Shown in pieces: positions 21,728 through 31,749 of a DNA stretch of 64,000 nucleotides (position 1 is its first letter; each line of letters opens with the position of its first letter). Where the stretch lies: assembly GCF_041260665.1 (NCBI RefSeq), contig NZ_JBGCCT010000019.1, forward strand, positions 123,492-187,491, in the 5' to 3' direction. The translations under genes and the position numbers were made by a program. The notes under the pieces were generated by a model. The model ran no database searches. It had not been told where the DNA came from and was given only the letters and a program-made list of their open reading frames with translations. The stretch is from Catenulispora sp. GP43. Lineage in GTDB: Bacteria > Actinomycetota > Actinomycetes > Streptomycetales > Catenulisporaceae.

Positions 21728-22522
21728 ATGTCCGAGCCCACGCCCGATCTCACGCCCGACCTCACAGTGTCCTTCTTCACCACCGGCGACGGAGTTCGTC
21801 TCGCCTACCGCGAGCTGGGCGAAGGCAGACCCCTGGTCCTGCTGCACGGTGCCATGGGCGACGGGACACTGTGGATCCGGCACGGTCAGGCCGAAGCGCT
21901 CGTAGGCCGTGGCTTCCGTGTACTGCTGCCGGACTTCCGCGGCCACGGCAGCAGCGCCAAGCCTCGGGACGCCGCCGCCTACCCCGCCGACATCCTGACC
22001 GACGACACCCTGGCGTTCCTGGACCACCTCGGGCTCCACCAGCCGCAGGACTACGACCTCGGCGGCTACTCGCTCGGCGCCCGCATCGTGGTGCGCATGC
22101 TGGTGCGCGGCGCGACGCCGGGCCGGGCGGTGGTCGCCGGCCAGGGGATGCGGCAGGTGCTCGGCATCAGCGGCGGGGCGGGCACGATGTTGCAGCGGAT
22201 CGTCGATGCGACGGAGCCGCTGGACCCGGACTCGCAGGAGGGCCGGTTCGCGGCGTGGATGCGCGCGAACGGCGACGACCCGGCGGTCCTGATGCTGGCG
22301 CTGGATTCGCTGGTGGCCACGCCGGCGGAGGAACTGGTCCGCGTGCAGGTGCCGACGCTGGTCGCGATGGGCACCGAGGACGAGCGCGCGGTGTCGGTCG
22401 ACGAGCTGGTCGCGGCCCTGCCGCGGGCCATGAAGGCGACGATGCCCGGGGACCACGGCAGGGCGGCTTCGGCGCCGGAGTTCGTGGCGGCGATGGTGGA
22501 TTTCCTCGACGCGGAGCGGTGA
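21728..22522 (+). CDS. Alpha/beta hydrolase
   Basis: The product has 264 residues with the alpha/beta-hydrolase fold: oxyanion strand PLVLLHGAMGDG, nucleophile elbow GGYSLGA (Ser near residue 118), an acidic loop TLVAMGTEDERAV and a C-terminal His in MPGDHGRAA. It has no signal peptide, so it is cytoplasmic. It resembles small-molecule esterases/lactonases of unknown substrate. The gene is flanked on both sides by decayed genes. Its TGA overlaps the first unit of a repeat array. Confidence 0.88.
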   Translation: MSEPTPDLTPDLTVSFFTTGDGVRLAYRELGEGRPLVLLHGAMGDGTLWIRHGQAEALVGRGFRVLLPDFRGHGSSAKPRDAAAYPADILTDDTLAFLDHLGLHQPQDYDLGGYSLGARIVVRMLVRGATPGRAVVAGQGMRQVLGISGGAGTMLQRIVDATEPLDPDSQEGRFAAWMRANGDDPAVLMLALDSLVATPAEELVRVQVPTLVAMGTEDERAVSVDELVAALPRAMKATMPGDHGRAASAPEFVAAMVDFLDAER

Positions 22523-22735
22523 TCAGGCGGCGGTTCGCCGATCAGGCAACGGCTCGCTGATTCGCGGCGGGCACGTAGCAGGAGAGCCACGGCACCATCG
22601 TGCCGATCAAGCTGCGGCTCGCTGAATCGCGGCGCGCACGTACCGCGAGAACTCCGGCACCAGCTCGCCGCTCAGCCTCCGGCCCGCTCGCGGTTGGCGA
22701 CGATCGCGTCGTGCACGTACCGAGAGAGCCCCGGC
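22521..22735. repeat. Degenerate tandem repeats, about 65-base period, derived from a gene 3' end
   Basis: Units begin at 22540, 22605 and 22670, each with a GATCA/GCTCA-like head, a CGGCTCGCTGA-like core, GCACGTA and a GGCACCA tail; a 19-base partial copy starts at 22521. The unit at 22670 is the true 3' end of the broken TipAL-like gene on the minus strand. The other units translate to VPEFSRYVRAAIQ and VPWLSCYVPAANQ, recognisable copies of its VPGLSRYVHDAIV tail. Confidence 0.75.
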
Positions 22736-23235
22736 ACCATCTCGTCGTAGTTCCGTCCGCTGCGCCGGTTCTCCCGATAGTGCTCGGCCATCTCGCGATG
22801 GGCCCGGTGGTCGCAGCCGTGGAACCACCGATCGGTGTGCTGCCGCAACTGCTCGGCCAGGTCCATTGCGACCGGGTCCGCGGCGCGGACACCCCGCGCC
22901 ATCGCGTCGGCCAGGCCCTGGTTGATCGCCGCCAGCTCGGTCCGCAGGCGGCGCCAGTCCTGCTCGCCGTAGCGCGCGGTCCGCTGCCGGCGCTGCACGC
23001 CCTCCGGTGTGCCGCCCCAGTCGCGCTGGGAATCCGCGTGATGCGCTGGTCGATCAGGTCGCGTTTGCGCCGCAGGTGGTCCTCGTCGGAGGCGTCCGGG
23101 GCGGCGAGGATCTCCGCGATGTCGCCGAGGTCCAGGCCCAGTTCCCGGCCAGTCCGATGTGGTCGTAGTAGTGCAGCGTGCGCACCGACATGCCGGTCAT
23201 GTCCGCCGCGACGCCCACCGTGTACTCGTCGTTCA
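22672..23235 (-). pseudogene. TipAL-like MerR-family regulator with two internal deletions
   Basis: Three pieces of one regulator lie in order but in different frames. The first is an N-terminal MerR half-domain from ATG 23235 (TVGVAADMTGMSVRTLHYYD). The second is a middle piece (RELGLDLGDIAEILAAPDAS...DLIDQRITRI). The third is a TipAS-like ligand-binding end (SQRDWGGTPEGVQRRQRTAR, then WFHGCDHRAHREMAEHY and VPGLSRYVHDAIVANRERAGG in the final 25 codons). About 30 residues, including the recognition wing, are missing at the first junction and about 40-50 at the second. TipAL-type proteins bind thiopeptides and activate drug-resistance genes; this copy cannot be functional. Confidence 0.8.
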
Positions 23236-23287
23236 TGCCGCCGCCCACTGTGCGCCCTGACGCGACGTGAGGGTCAACGCGCGCAGG

Positions 23288-23325
23288 AAAAAGGCGCCTG
23301 CCCGGACCGAGTCCGGGCGGGCGCC
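23288..23325 (-). terminator. Intrinsic terminator of the gap-pgk-tpiA-secG block
   Basis: On the minus strand a 15-base stem with one wobble (GGCGCCCGCCCGGAC and GTCCGGGCAGGCGCC, loop TCG) is followed directly by TTTTT, 22 bases after the secG stop. Confidence 0.93.
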
Positions 23326-23346
23326 TGCATTTCTGCCCTGCGTCGC

Positions 23347-23592
23347 CTAGAAGTTGTGCTTGTACATCAGCGCCAGGGCGACGATGCACGTGATCCAGAT
23401 CGACGACAGGATCACACTGATCCGGTCCAGGTTCCGCTCCACCACCGAGGAGCCCTGCAGGCCGCCGGACACGCCGCCGCCGAACATGTCGGACAGGCCA
23501 CCGCCCTTACCCTTGTGCAGAAGCACCGACATGATGAGGAGCAGGCTGGTCGCGACCAGGATGCCTGAGACGATCCACTGGTAAAGAGTCAC
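23347..23592 (-). CDS. secG: Protein translocase subunit SecG
   Basis: SecG is the accessory membrane subunit of the SecYEG channel. The 81-residue product has two hydrophobic helices (about residues 5-24 and 58-77) separated by the conserved cytoplasmic loop HKGKGGGLSDMFGGGVSG, which is diagnostic. The start is GTG 23592. Its position after tpiA, at a distance of 85 bases, is the standard actinobacterial order. Confidence 0.97.
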   Translation of the reverse strand: MTLYQWIVSGILVATSLLLIMSVLLHKGKGGGLSDMFGGGVSGGLQGSSVVERNLDRISVILSSIWITCIVALALMYKHNF

Positions 23593-23677
23593 TTCGGCGG
23601 TCCACTCGCTTTTCGGATAAGGACAGGGACGGGATGCCAGAGCACCCCGCCCCTACATTACGCAATGGACCCGGTGC

Positions 23678-24469
23678 TCAGCCAGCGGCGACAGCGGAAT
23701 CGCGGAAACGCACGATCCGCGTGAAGTCCGCGGCGTCCAGGGAGGCCCCGCCGACCAGCGCGCCGTCGATGTCGGGCTGCGCCATCAGCTCGGCGGCGTT
23801 GGCGCCCTTCACCGAGCCGCCGTACAGGATCCGGGTGTTCTGCGCCACGCTCTCGTCGAACAGCGTGCCCAGCTCGACGCGGATCGCGGCGCACACCTCC
23901 TGGGCGTCCTCCGGGGTCGCGACCTCGCCGGTGCCGATCGCCCAGACCGGCTCGTAGGCGATGACCGAGGCCTGGACCTGCTCGGCGGAAAGGCCCGCCA
24001 GCGAGCCGCGGGTCTGCTCCACGCAGTGCGCGACGTGCGCGCCCTCCTTGCGGACGTCCAGGTGCTCCCCGACGCAGACGATCGGCGTGATCCCGTGCTT
24101 ACGCGCCGCCACCGCCTTGGCCGCGACCAGCGCGTCGGTCTCGCAGTGGTACTGGCGGCGCTCGGAGTGGCCGACCACCACGTACTGGCAGTCCAGCTTG
24201 GCCAGCATCGCCGCGGAGATGTCGCCGGTGTAGGCGCCGGAGGCGTGCTCGGAAACGTCCTGCGCTCCGTACTGGATCCGCAGTTTGTCGCCCTGCACCA
24301 GGGTCTGGACCGAGCGCAGGTCGGTGAACGGCACCAGGACCGCCACGTCGACCGCGTCGAAGTCCTTGTCGTTCAAGGAGAACGCCAGCTCCTGGACGTG
24401 CTTCATGGCCTCGAAGTGATTGAGGTTCATCTTCCAGTTGCCGGCCATAAGCGGCTTACGATCTGCCAT
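23678..24469 (-). CDS. tpiA: Triosephosphate isomerase
   Basis: The enzyme interconverts dihydroxyacetone phosphate and glyceraldehyde 3-phosphate. The 263-residue TIM barrel shows the substrate Lys in AGNWKMN (Lys about 13), the electrophile His in VVVGHSERR, the catalytic Glu in [10 protein letters not shown] followed by the mobile loop, and the phosphate-binding [10 protein letters not shown] and GGASLDA. Length and all active-site residues are normal. Only five bases separate it from pgk, so they are one transcription unit. Confidence 0.98.
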   Translation of the reverse strand: MADRKPLMAGNWKMNLNHFEAMKHVQELAFSLNDKDFDAVDVAVLVPFTDLRSVQTLVQGDKLRIQYGAQDVSEHASGAYTGDISAAMLAKLDCQYVVVGHSERRQYHCETDALVAAKAVAARKHGITPIVCVGEHLDVRKEGAHVAHCVEQTRGSLAGLSAEQVQASVIAYEPVWAIGTGEVATPEDAQEVCAAIRVELGTLFDESVAQNTRILYGGSVKGANAAELMAQPDIDGALVGGASLDAADFTRIVRFRDSAVAAG

Positions 24470-24474
24470 GAGGA

Positions 24475-25668
24475 CTACTTCCCTTCCTCGAGAACGGCCA
24501 GACCCGGCAGGGTCTTGCCCTCCAGGTACTCCAGGCTCGCGCCGCCGCCGGTGGAGATGTGGCCGAACGAGGACTCGTCGAAGCCCAGCGTGCGCACCGC
24601 CGCCGCCGAGTCGCCGCCGCCGACCACGGTGAACGCGTCGGAGTCGATCAGGCCCTGCGCGACGGCGCGGGTGCCGCCGGCGTAGGGCTCCATCTCGAAC
24701 ACGCCCATAGGACCGTTCCAGAAGACGGTCTTGGCGGTGGAGAGCTTGTTGGCGAACAGCTTCCCGGACTCCGGGCCGATGTCCAGGCCCAGCCGGTCGG
24801 CCGGGATCGCCGAGGCCGAGACCACCTCGTGGTCGGCGCTCGCGGAGAACTCCGTGGCGGCGATGATGTCGATCGGGAGCACGAACTCCACACCGCGCTC
24901 GGCGGCGCGCCGCAGGTAGCCCTTCACCGTGTCGATCTGGTCCTCCTCCAGCAGCGACCGGCCGACCTCGAAGCCCTGGGCCTTGAGGAAGGTGAAGACC
25001 ATCCCGCCGCCGACCAGGATGCTGTCGGCCTTCTCCAGCAGGTTCGCGATGACCGCGAGCTTGTCGGAGACCTTCGAGCCGCCCAGGACCACCGCGTAAG
25101 GGCGCGCGACGTCCTCGGTGAGCTTCTTCAGGACCTCGACCTCGGCCTGGATCAGCAGGCCGGCGCCGGCCGGGAGCCGGGTGGCGATGTCGTAGACCGA
25201 GGCGTGCTTGCGGTGCACGGCGCCGAAGCCGTCGGAGACGAAGACGTCGGCCAGGGCCGCGAGCTGGTCGGCGAACGCGCCGCGCGCGGCGTCGTCCTTG
25301 GCCGTCTCGCCGGCGTTGAAGCGGACGTTCTCCAGTAGCACCACCGAGCGCTCCGGCATCGCGGCCACGGCCGCCTGCGCCGAGTCCCCGACGGTGTCGG
25401 TGGCGAAGGTCACCGGGACGTCCAGCAGCTCGCCGAGCCGCTTGGCCACCGGGGCCAGGCTGTACTTGGGGTCCGGCTCGCCCTTCGGGCGGCCCAGGTG
25501 CGCCGCGACGATCACCTTGGCGCCCTTGGCGAGCAGCGCGTTGATGGTCGGGACCGAGGCGCGGATGCGGCCGTCGTCGGTGATACGGTCCCCGTCCAGC
25601 GGGACGTTCAGGTCCGAGCGCAGCAGGACCTTCTTGCCGGCGACGTCGAGGTCGTCGAGGGTCTTCAT
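24475..25668 (-). CDS. pgk: Phosphoglycerate kinase
   Basis: The enzyme transfers phosphate from 1,3-bisphosphoglycerate to ADP. The 397-residue, two-domain protein has the substrate-binding start [20 protein letters not shown], the HLGRPKG loop, the hinge and nucleotide-binding glycine motif [17 protein letters not shown], and the C-terminal GGGDSAAAV loop. ATG 25668 follows GAAGGAAG. It lies between gap and tpiA in the classical glycolytic cluster. Confidence 0.98.
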   Translation of the reverse strand: MKTLDDLDVAGKKVLLRSDLNVPLDGDRITDDGRIRASVPTINALLAKGAKVIVAAHLGRPKGEPDPKYSLAPVAKRLGELLDVPVTFATDTVGDSAQAAVAAMPERSVVLLENVRFNAGETAKDDAARGAFADQLAALADVFVSDGFGAVHRKHASVYDIATRLPAGAGLLIQAEVEVLKKLTEDVARPYAVVLGGSKVSDKLAVIANLLEKADSILVGGGMVFTFLKAQGFEVGRSLLEEDQIDTVKGYLRRAAERGVEFVLPIDIIAATEFSASADHEVVSASAIPADRLGLDIGPESGKLFANKLSTAKTVFWNGPMGVFEMEPYAGGTRAVAQGLIDSDAFTVVGGGDSAAAVRTLGFDESSFGHISTGGGASLEYLEGKTLPGLAVLEEGK

Positions 25669-25695
25669 ACGGCTTCCTTCGTATTCAACAAGAAA

Positions 25696-25729
25696 CCCGC
25701 ACGAGGCCCGGAGACGGGACTCGTGCGGG
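25696..25729 (-). terminator. Hairpin in the gap-pgk intergenic gap
   Basis: A 10-base perfect stem (CCCGCACGAG and CTCGTGCGGG) with an inner CCCG/GGGA stretch is followed on the minus strand by TTTCTTGTT. It lies between two genes of one cluster, so it may act as a partial terminator or mRNA-processing/stability element that lowers pgk relative to gap. Confidence 0.7.
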
Positions 25730-25747
25730 CACGGGTTCGGTGTTCGG

Positions 25748-26887
<1,140 letters not shown>

Positions 26888-28045
26888 CTATCGCGAACCC
26901 GGTGAGGACAGCGCACCCGGCCCGACCTGCGAGACGATCGCAGAATCCGTACTCGCCGGTAAGTCGTCGGACGTCTGCCCGGACGAGGCCGCCGGACCGG
27001 CGCCAGCCTGCGCCGGGACCGCCGGGCGCGCCAGGGTCGGTTCCTCTCTCAGGTAACCGGACGACGGTCCGTATCCGCCGCCGGAGGACGGCACGTCGGT
27101 CCCGTCCACGCCCAGCTCGAACGCCCGCCGGTCGGCCATCGCCAGCAGCCGCCGGATCCGCCCGGCGATCGCGTCCTTGGTCAGCGGCGGGTCGGCCAGC
27201 GTCCCCAGCTCCTCCAGCGAGGCCTGCTTGTGGTCCAGGCGCAACCGGCCGGCGGCGGCCAGGTGCTCCGGGGCGTCCTCGCCCAGGATCTCCAGCGCCC
27301 GGGAGACCCGGGCCCCGGCGGCGACCGCGGCGCGGGCGCTGCGGCGCAGGTTGGCGTCGTCGAAGTTGGCCAGCCGGTTGGCGGTGGCGCGCACCTCGCG
27401 CCGCATCCGCCGCTCCTCCCAGGCCAGCACCGCCTCGTGCGCGCCCAGGCGGGTGAGCAGCGCGCTGATCGCGTCGCCGTCGCGCAGCACCACCCGGTCG
27501 CTGCCGCGCACCTCGCGGTGCTTGGCGCCGGTGATGCCCAGCCGGCGCGCGGCCCCGGCCAGCGCGATCGCCGACTCCATGTTGGGGCAGTTGATCTCCA
27601 GCGCCGAGCTGCGGCCGGGCTCGGTGAGGCTGCCGTGCGCCAGGAACGCGCCGCGCCACACCGCCTCGCAGTCGCACAGCGGGCCGTTCACCAGGTACGG
27701 AGGCAGGCCGAAGGCCGGGCGGCCCTGGCCGTCGACCATGCCGATCTGCCGGGCCATCGCCTCGCCCCCGGCGGCCACCCGCAGCTGGTAGCGGTGCCCG
27801 CGCCGGATGCCCCCGGGCGACTGGATGACCAGCTCGGCGCGGTGGGAGTAGACCTCCCAGATGTCCTTGCGCAGCCGCCGGGCCGCGGCCCCGGTGTCGA
27901 GCTCGGCCTCGATGGCGATCCGCCCCGAGACGATGTGCAGGGACCCGCCGTACCGGAACACCGAGGCCACCTCGGCCTTGCGGCAGCAGGGCTTGGTCAC
28001 CGCCAGGCGGCTCAGCTCGTCCTTGACCGCCGCCGTCATCGCCAT
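26888..28045 (-). CDS. whiA: Sporulation transcription regulator WhiA
   Basis: WhiA is a bipartite protein with a LAGLIDADG homing-endonuclease-like fold and a C-terminal helix-turn-helix. In streptomycetes it acts with WhiB at the start of sporulation septation; in other Gram-positives it affects division. The 385-residue product has the family start [14 protein letters not shown], the Cys pair [25 protein letters not shown], and the highly conserved [20 protein letters not shown] and [20 protein letters not shown]. It carries a C-terminal extension of roughly 55 Pro/Ala/Ser/Gly-rich residues beyond the usual end of about 327. ATG 28045 matches the family start. Confidence 0.96.
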   Translation of the reverse strand: MAMTAAVKDELSRLAVTKPCCRKAEVASVFRYGGSLHIVSGRIAIEAELDTGAAARRLRKDIWEVYSHRAELVIQSPGGIRRGHRYQLRVAAGGEAMARQIGMVDGQGRPAFGLPPYLVNGPLCDCEAVWRGAFLAHGSLTEPGRSSALEINCPNMESAIALAGAARRLGITGAKHREVRGSDRVVLRDGDAISALLTRLGAHEAVLAWEERRMRREVRATANRLANFDDANLRRSARAAVAAGARVSRALEILGEDAPEHLAAAGRLRLDHKQASLEELGTLADPPLTKDAIAGRIRRLLAMADRRAFELGVDGTDVPSSGGGYGPSSGYLREEPTLARPAVPAQAGAGPAASSGQTSDDLPASTDSAIVSQVGPGALSSPGSR

Positions 28046-28249
28046 CGCGCAGCTACCCCTTTTTCGCTTGTTACCGCAGCTCAACGCACCGAGCTGGAAC
28101 CGTTCCCGTGACCGGTCCACCCTAGCCAACGCCGCGGGGCGCCAGGTGCTTCCGCCCGGCGCATTCACGAGGTTGGATGACGCTCGTTCGGCCTAACGGA
28201 CGCCGCGGCGGCGCGGTTCGGGCGGTTCGGGTGCTCGCACAGAAAGACG

Positions 28250-28279
28250 GCCCGGCGGGTCGCACGGTTCCCGCCGGGC
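28250..28279 (-). terminator. Hairpin after the SGNH hydrolase gene
   Basis: A perfect 10-base stem (GCCCGGCGGG and CCCGCCGGGC) with a 10-base loop is followed on the minus strand by CGTCTTTCT. It separates the hydrolase gene from whiA, implying whiA needs its own promoter. Confidence 0.82.
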
Positions 28280-28304
28280 TTCTACGCAGGGGCTGAAGGC
28301 AGGA

Positions 28305-29204
28305 CTAAAGCCCGAGCCGACTCTTGATCATCGCCGCGACCGCATTCTGCCCCGCCGGGTTCGGATGCACGGGCGCGGCCGGCTGGGCCGGGATCACCGG
28401 CTCCACCCAGCGGGTCCACGGCAGCTGGCAGGCGTCACGCCCGGTGACGCCGTTGGGGTTCACGCTCAGCGCGCCGTCGGCGGCGGCCCGCTCGGCGAGC
28501 ATGTCGTTCAGCTTCTGCTCGATCCCGTGCAGCCACGGCACGTCCCCGAGCGCCACCGGCATCGACGGCCAGCATCCCCAGGCGGCGGGCAGCACCGGCA
28601 GGTAGCCGACCACCACGACGGTCGCGTGCGGGGCCCGCTGGTGGATGCCGGCGATCACCGCGTCGATCGTCGGCGCCAGGGCGTCGATCCGGGCCGCCAG
28701 CTGGTCGGTCCCGCCGACGGTGAAGTGCTGCCGGCAGGGGTTGCCGAAGACGTCGAGCGACAGCTCGCCGCAGGTGGTCACGATGTCGCCGAAGCCGATG
28801 TCGTTGCCGCCGATGCCGACGGTCACCAGATCGGTGTCCGGGGTCAGCGCGTCGAACTGCGCGGGGTTGGTGCCGCCGATGACGGACTGCGGGCCGGTCA
28901 TGTCCGCGGTGACCGCGCCGCCGCAGGAGGCGTCGACGAAGTCTGCGACGTGCAGCGAGGCGGCGAGGTCGTGCGGGAAGTTCACGGTGCTGCGAAAGCA
29001 CCCCAGCGGTCCGTCGGCCGGCTTGAGCAGATCGCCGACGGCGGTGTAGGAGTCGCCGAGCGCGACGTACTTGTGGAAGCCGGCGGCACTGGCACCGGCA
29101 CTGGTGCTGGCCTGCGCCGGGGCCGTGACCAGCGCGGCCGTGGCGGCGGCGAGGGCGAGCGCGGCGGAGAAGACGGCTGTCCGGCGGATCGGTGTGCGCA
29201 CCAT
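28305..29204 (-). CDS. Secreted SGNH/GDSL hydrolase
   Basis: The 299-residue precursor has a signal peptide (Arg-rich start, hydrophobic core, APAQA cleavage region near residue 32). The mature enzyme shows block I KYVALGDSYTAVG (catalytic Ser), the block III oxyanion Asn in TVGIGGNDIGF, and block V AAPVHPNPAGQ (catalytic His). Six Cys (CF, SCGG, TTCGE, NPCRQ, GCWP, ACQLP) could form three disulfides, as in secreted actinobacterial SGNH esterases/lipases. The gene sits between yvcK and whiA, which are neighbours in most actinobacteria, so it is an insertion into the conserved block. Confidence 0.93.
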   Translation of the reverse strand: MVRTPIRRTAVFSAALALAAATAALVTAPAQASTSAGASAAGFHKYVALGDSYTAVGDLLKPADGPLGCFRSTVNFPHDLAASLHVADFVDASCGGAVTADMTGPQSVIGGTNPAQFDALTPDTDLVTVGIGGNDIGFGDIVTTCGELSLDVFGNPCRQHFTVGGTDQLAARIDALAPTIDAVIAGIHQRAPHATVVVVGYLPVLPAAWGCWPSMPVALGDVPWLHGIEQKLNDMLAERAAADGALSVNPNGVTGRDACQLPWTRWVEPVIPAQPAAPVHPNPAGQNAVAAMIKSRLGL

Positions 29205-29320
29205 GGGAGACCCCTCATACGACTGGGAACACCGTTGTTAACCGACCAGTCAGTATGAAGCGGTATCAGGGCCGCGACAATCACCCCGAAGAGGGATTTC
29301 GGACCCTGATCAGGGCGAGG

Positions 29321-30769
29321 TCAGCCTCCTGCGAACACCCCGCGGAACGCCCGCGCGAGCAGCGCGTGATCATGCCGCGGACTCTTGTCCCCGGCCCGGT
29401 ACGGCGCGGCCAGCGGCGCCAGCACCACCCGCGCCCCGAGCGCGGCGGCGGCCTTCTCCATCGGGCCGTACACGCGCGGGGCGCCGCAGGACATCTCGTC
29501 GGCCAGGACCAGGTCCAGGCGCAGGCCCGGGCAGTGGTCGGCGAGGACCTCGATGTGCTGCTCGGCGGAGAAGCCGTCGGTCTCGCCGGGCTGCGGGGAC
29601 AGGTTGAAGACCAGCAGCTTGCGGGCCCGGGTCTCGGCCAGGGCCGCGCACAGTTCGGGGACCAGCAGGTGCGGGATGACGCTGGTGAACCAGGAGCCGG
29701 GGCCCAGCACCGTCCAGTCGGCGGCGCGGATGGCGGCTGCGGCCTCTGGTGCGGCCGGCGGCTCCGGCGGGCTCAGCCGGACCGAGAGCACCCGGCCCGG
29801 GGTGACGGCGAGTTCGTGCTGGCCGCGGATGACGCCGGTGGCCCCGGGGTCGGCCGGGTCCGCGCCGGCCACCAGGGCCTCGATCTCCAGCGGCACCGTC
29901 GACATCGGCAGCACCCGGCCGCGCGCGCCGAGCAGCCGTCCGACCCAGTCCAGGGCGCGCACCGGGTCGCCGAGGCGCTCCCACAGTGCGGCGATGAGCA
30001 GGTTGCCGACCGCGTGGCCGTGCAGGCCGCCCTCGGCCGGGCCGCCGAAGCGGTGTTGCAGGACGTCGGCCCAGGTGCGGCCCCACTCGTCGTCGCCGCA
30101 CAGCGCGGCCAGCGCCATGCGCAGGTCGCCGGGCGGCAGGCCGCCGAGTTCGCGGCGGATGCGGCCGGAGGAGCCGCCGTTGTCGGCGACGGTGACGATC
30201 GCGGTCAGGGCGTCGGTGACGGTGCGCAGCGCGGCCAGGGTCGCGGACAGGCCGTGGCCGCCGCCCAGGGCCACGACGTGCGGCGCGGGCCGGCCGTCGA
30301 CGGCCTTGTTGAACGCCTTGAACTCCACCGTCGGCGCGTCCTGCGCGGCCGGGTCGGCCCAGTTCGCGGCGGCGACTGCGGCGCCGATCATCGGCACGGC
30401 GGCCGGGATCTGGCCGGCCGGATTCTGGGCGCCGGGCACCTGCCCCGCGGGCACGCCGGAGGCGGCGAACGGGCCCGGCGGCGGGACCAGACCGGCCAGC
30501 GGGTCGCCGGCCGGGGCGGTGTGAGCAGCGGGGGCCGTGTAGGCGCTGTGGCCTGTGTAGGCGGTGTGGCCTGTGTAGGCGGTGCCGGCTGGGTGGGCGG
30601 TGGGGGCCGCGGGCGCCGGCGGGTAGCCCGCGGGCGCCGCATGGGCCCCGGGCCCGTCGGCCGCGGGCCCCTGCGCGGGCGGGTCGGGACGGAACAGGTT
30701 CCCCGAGATGGTCGGGACCACCTCGTTCTGTATGACCCGCCTGGAAGCCGCCCGGTCCTCCGGGCTCAC
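29321..30769 (-). CDS. yvcK: YvcK/GlmR-like gluconeogenesis factor with long N-terminal extension
   Basis: YvcK/GlmR proteins are CofD-like UDP-sugar-binding regulators linking central carbon flux to cell-wall synthesis. The conserved domain runs from about residue 160 to the end (HVVALGGGHGLSATLAAL, TVADNGGSSGRIRRELG, PPGDLRMALAALCGDD, VGNLLIAALWE, GPGSWFTSVIPHLLVPEL). The first 160 residues are Pro/Ala/Gly-rich with AYTGHTAYTGHSAYT repeats, unlike the short N-terminus of typical members. GTG 30769 overlaps the rapZ stop (GTGA), which supports the long form, although an internal start cannot be excluded. Confidence 0.93.
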   Translation of the reverse strand: MSPEDRAASRRVIQNEVVPTISGNLFRPDPPAQGPAADGPGAHAAPAGYPPAPAAPTAHPAGTAYTGHTAYTGHSAYTAPAAHTAPAGDPLAGLVPPPGPFAASGVPAGQVPGAQNPAGQIPAAVPMIGAAVAAANWADPAAQDAPTVEFKAFNKAVDGRPAPHVVALGGGHGLSATLAALRTVTDALTAIVTVADNGGSSGRIRRELGGLPPGDLRMALAALCGDDEWGRTWADVLQHRFGGPAEGGLHGHAVGNLLIAALWERLGDPVRALDWVGRLLGARGRVLPMSTVPLEIEALVAGADPADPGATGVIRGQHELAVTPGRVLSVRLSPPEPPAAPEAAAAIRAADWTVLGPGSWFTSVIPHLLVPELCAALAETRARKLLVFNLSPQPGETDGFSAEQHIEVLADHCPGLRLDLVLADEMSCGAPRVYGPMEKAAAALGARVVLAPLAAPYRAGDKSPRHDHALLARAFRGVFAGG

Positions 30770-31749
30770 TCGCGACCCATGTCGCGGTGCACCACCTGGG
30801 TGTCCACGCCCTCGGCGGACAGCCGCGCGGCGATCTGCTCGGACATCGCGACGCTGCGGTGCTTGCCGCCGGTACAGCCGATCGCCAGCGTCATGTAGCG
30901 CTTGCCCTCACGGCGGTATCCCTCGGTGATGATGTTCAGTACCTCCGCGTACCGGTCGAGGAACTCCTTGGCCCCGTGCTGGGACAGCACGTACCCGCTC
31001 ACCTCAGGGTCCTGGCCCGTGCGCGGACGGAGCTCGGGCACCCAGTGCGGGTTTGGCAAGAACCGTACATCCGCGACGAGGTCGGCGTCGACGGGCAATC
31101 CGTACTTGAATCCGAAACTCATCACGGTCGCCCGCAGCGGCACCTCGCCGGGGTCGCCGAACGCCGACTCGATGGCCGTGCGCAGCTCGTGCACGTTGCG
31201 CGCCGAGGTGTCGATCACCAGGTCGGCCTCGCCGCGCAGCTCGCGCAGCAGTTCGCGCTCGCGCTCGATGCCGTCGGTGACCCGGCCCTCGCCCTGCAGC
31301 GGATGCGGCCGGCGCACGCCCTCGTAGCGCCGCACCAGCACGTCGTCGTCGGACTCCAGGAACACGATGCGGTGGTTCAGCCCGGCCGAGTCCAGCTCGT
31401 CCAGGCTGCTGCGCAGCGTGTCGAAGAAGGCCCGGCCGCGCACGTCGACGACGAACGCCAGGCGGTCGGTGCTGCGCGACTCGCGCATCACCAGGTCCAC
31501 CATCGGCGCGATCAGCGTCGGTGCCAGGTTGTCCACGACGTACCAGCCGAGGTCCTCGAAGATCTTGGCGGCGGTCGACCGGCCGGCCCCGGACATGCCG
31601 GTGACGATCACCAGCTCCGGCGCGTGCGGGCCGTCCTGCGCGGCGTCGGAGCCCTCGGCGTCCGCGGAGCCCTCCGGCTCCTGGACGACCTGCTCCGGCT
31701 CCTCGTGCGCGTCGCTGCCGCTCGGTCTGTTCTCCCTCACGCCCGTCAC
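30766..31749 (-). CDS. rapZ: RapZ-family nucleotide-binding adaptor
   Basis: RapZ-type P-loop proteins act, in E. coli, as RNA-binding adaptors that govern glucosamine-6-phosphate synthase; in actinobacteria the role is less clear. The 327-residue product has an acidic N-terminal tail of about 45 residues, Walker [15 protein letters not shown], Walker B-like LAFVVDVRG, and the C-terminal domain with [20 protein letters not shown] and [17 protein letters not shown] 31749 overlaps the uvrC stop and its own stop overlaps yvcK; the three genes are translationally coupled. Confidence 0.96.
   Translation of the reverse strand: MTGVRENRPSGSDAHEEPEQVVQEPEGSADAEGSDAAQDGPHAPELVIVTGMSGAGRSTAAKIFEDLGWYVVDNLAPTLIAPMVDLVMRESRSTDRLAFVVDVRGRAFFDTLRSSLDELDSAGLNHRIVFLESDDDVLVRRYEGVRRPHPLQGEGRVTDGIERERELLRELRGEADLVIDTSARNVHELRTAIESAFGDPGEVPLRATVMSFGFKYGLPVDADLVADVRFLPNPHWVPELRPRTGQDPEVSGYVLSQHGAKEFLDRYAEVLNIITEGYRREGKRYMTLAIGCTGGKHRSVAMSEQIAARLSAEGVDTQVVHRDMGRE

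Noticed and set aside
22521-22735. CRISPR array
   Set aside because: The repeats are diverged and tandem without unique spacers, and each re-encodes the tail of the neighbouring gene.
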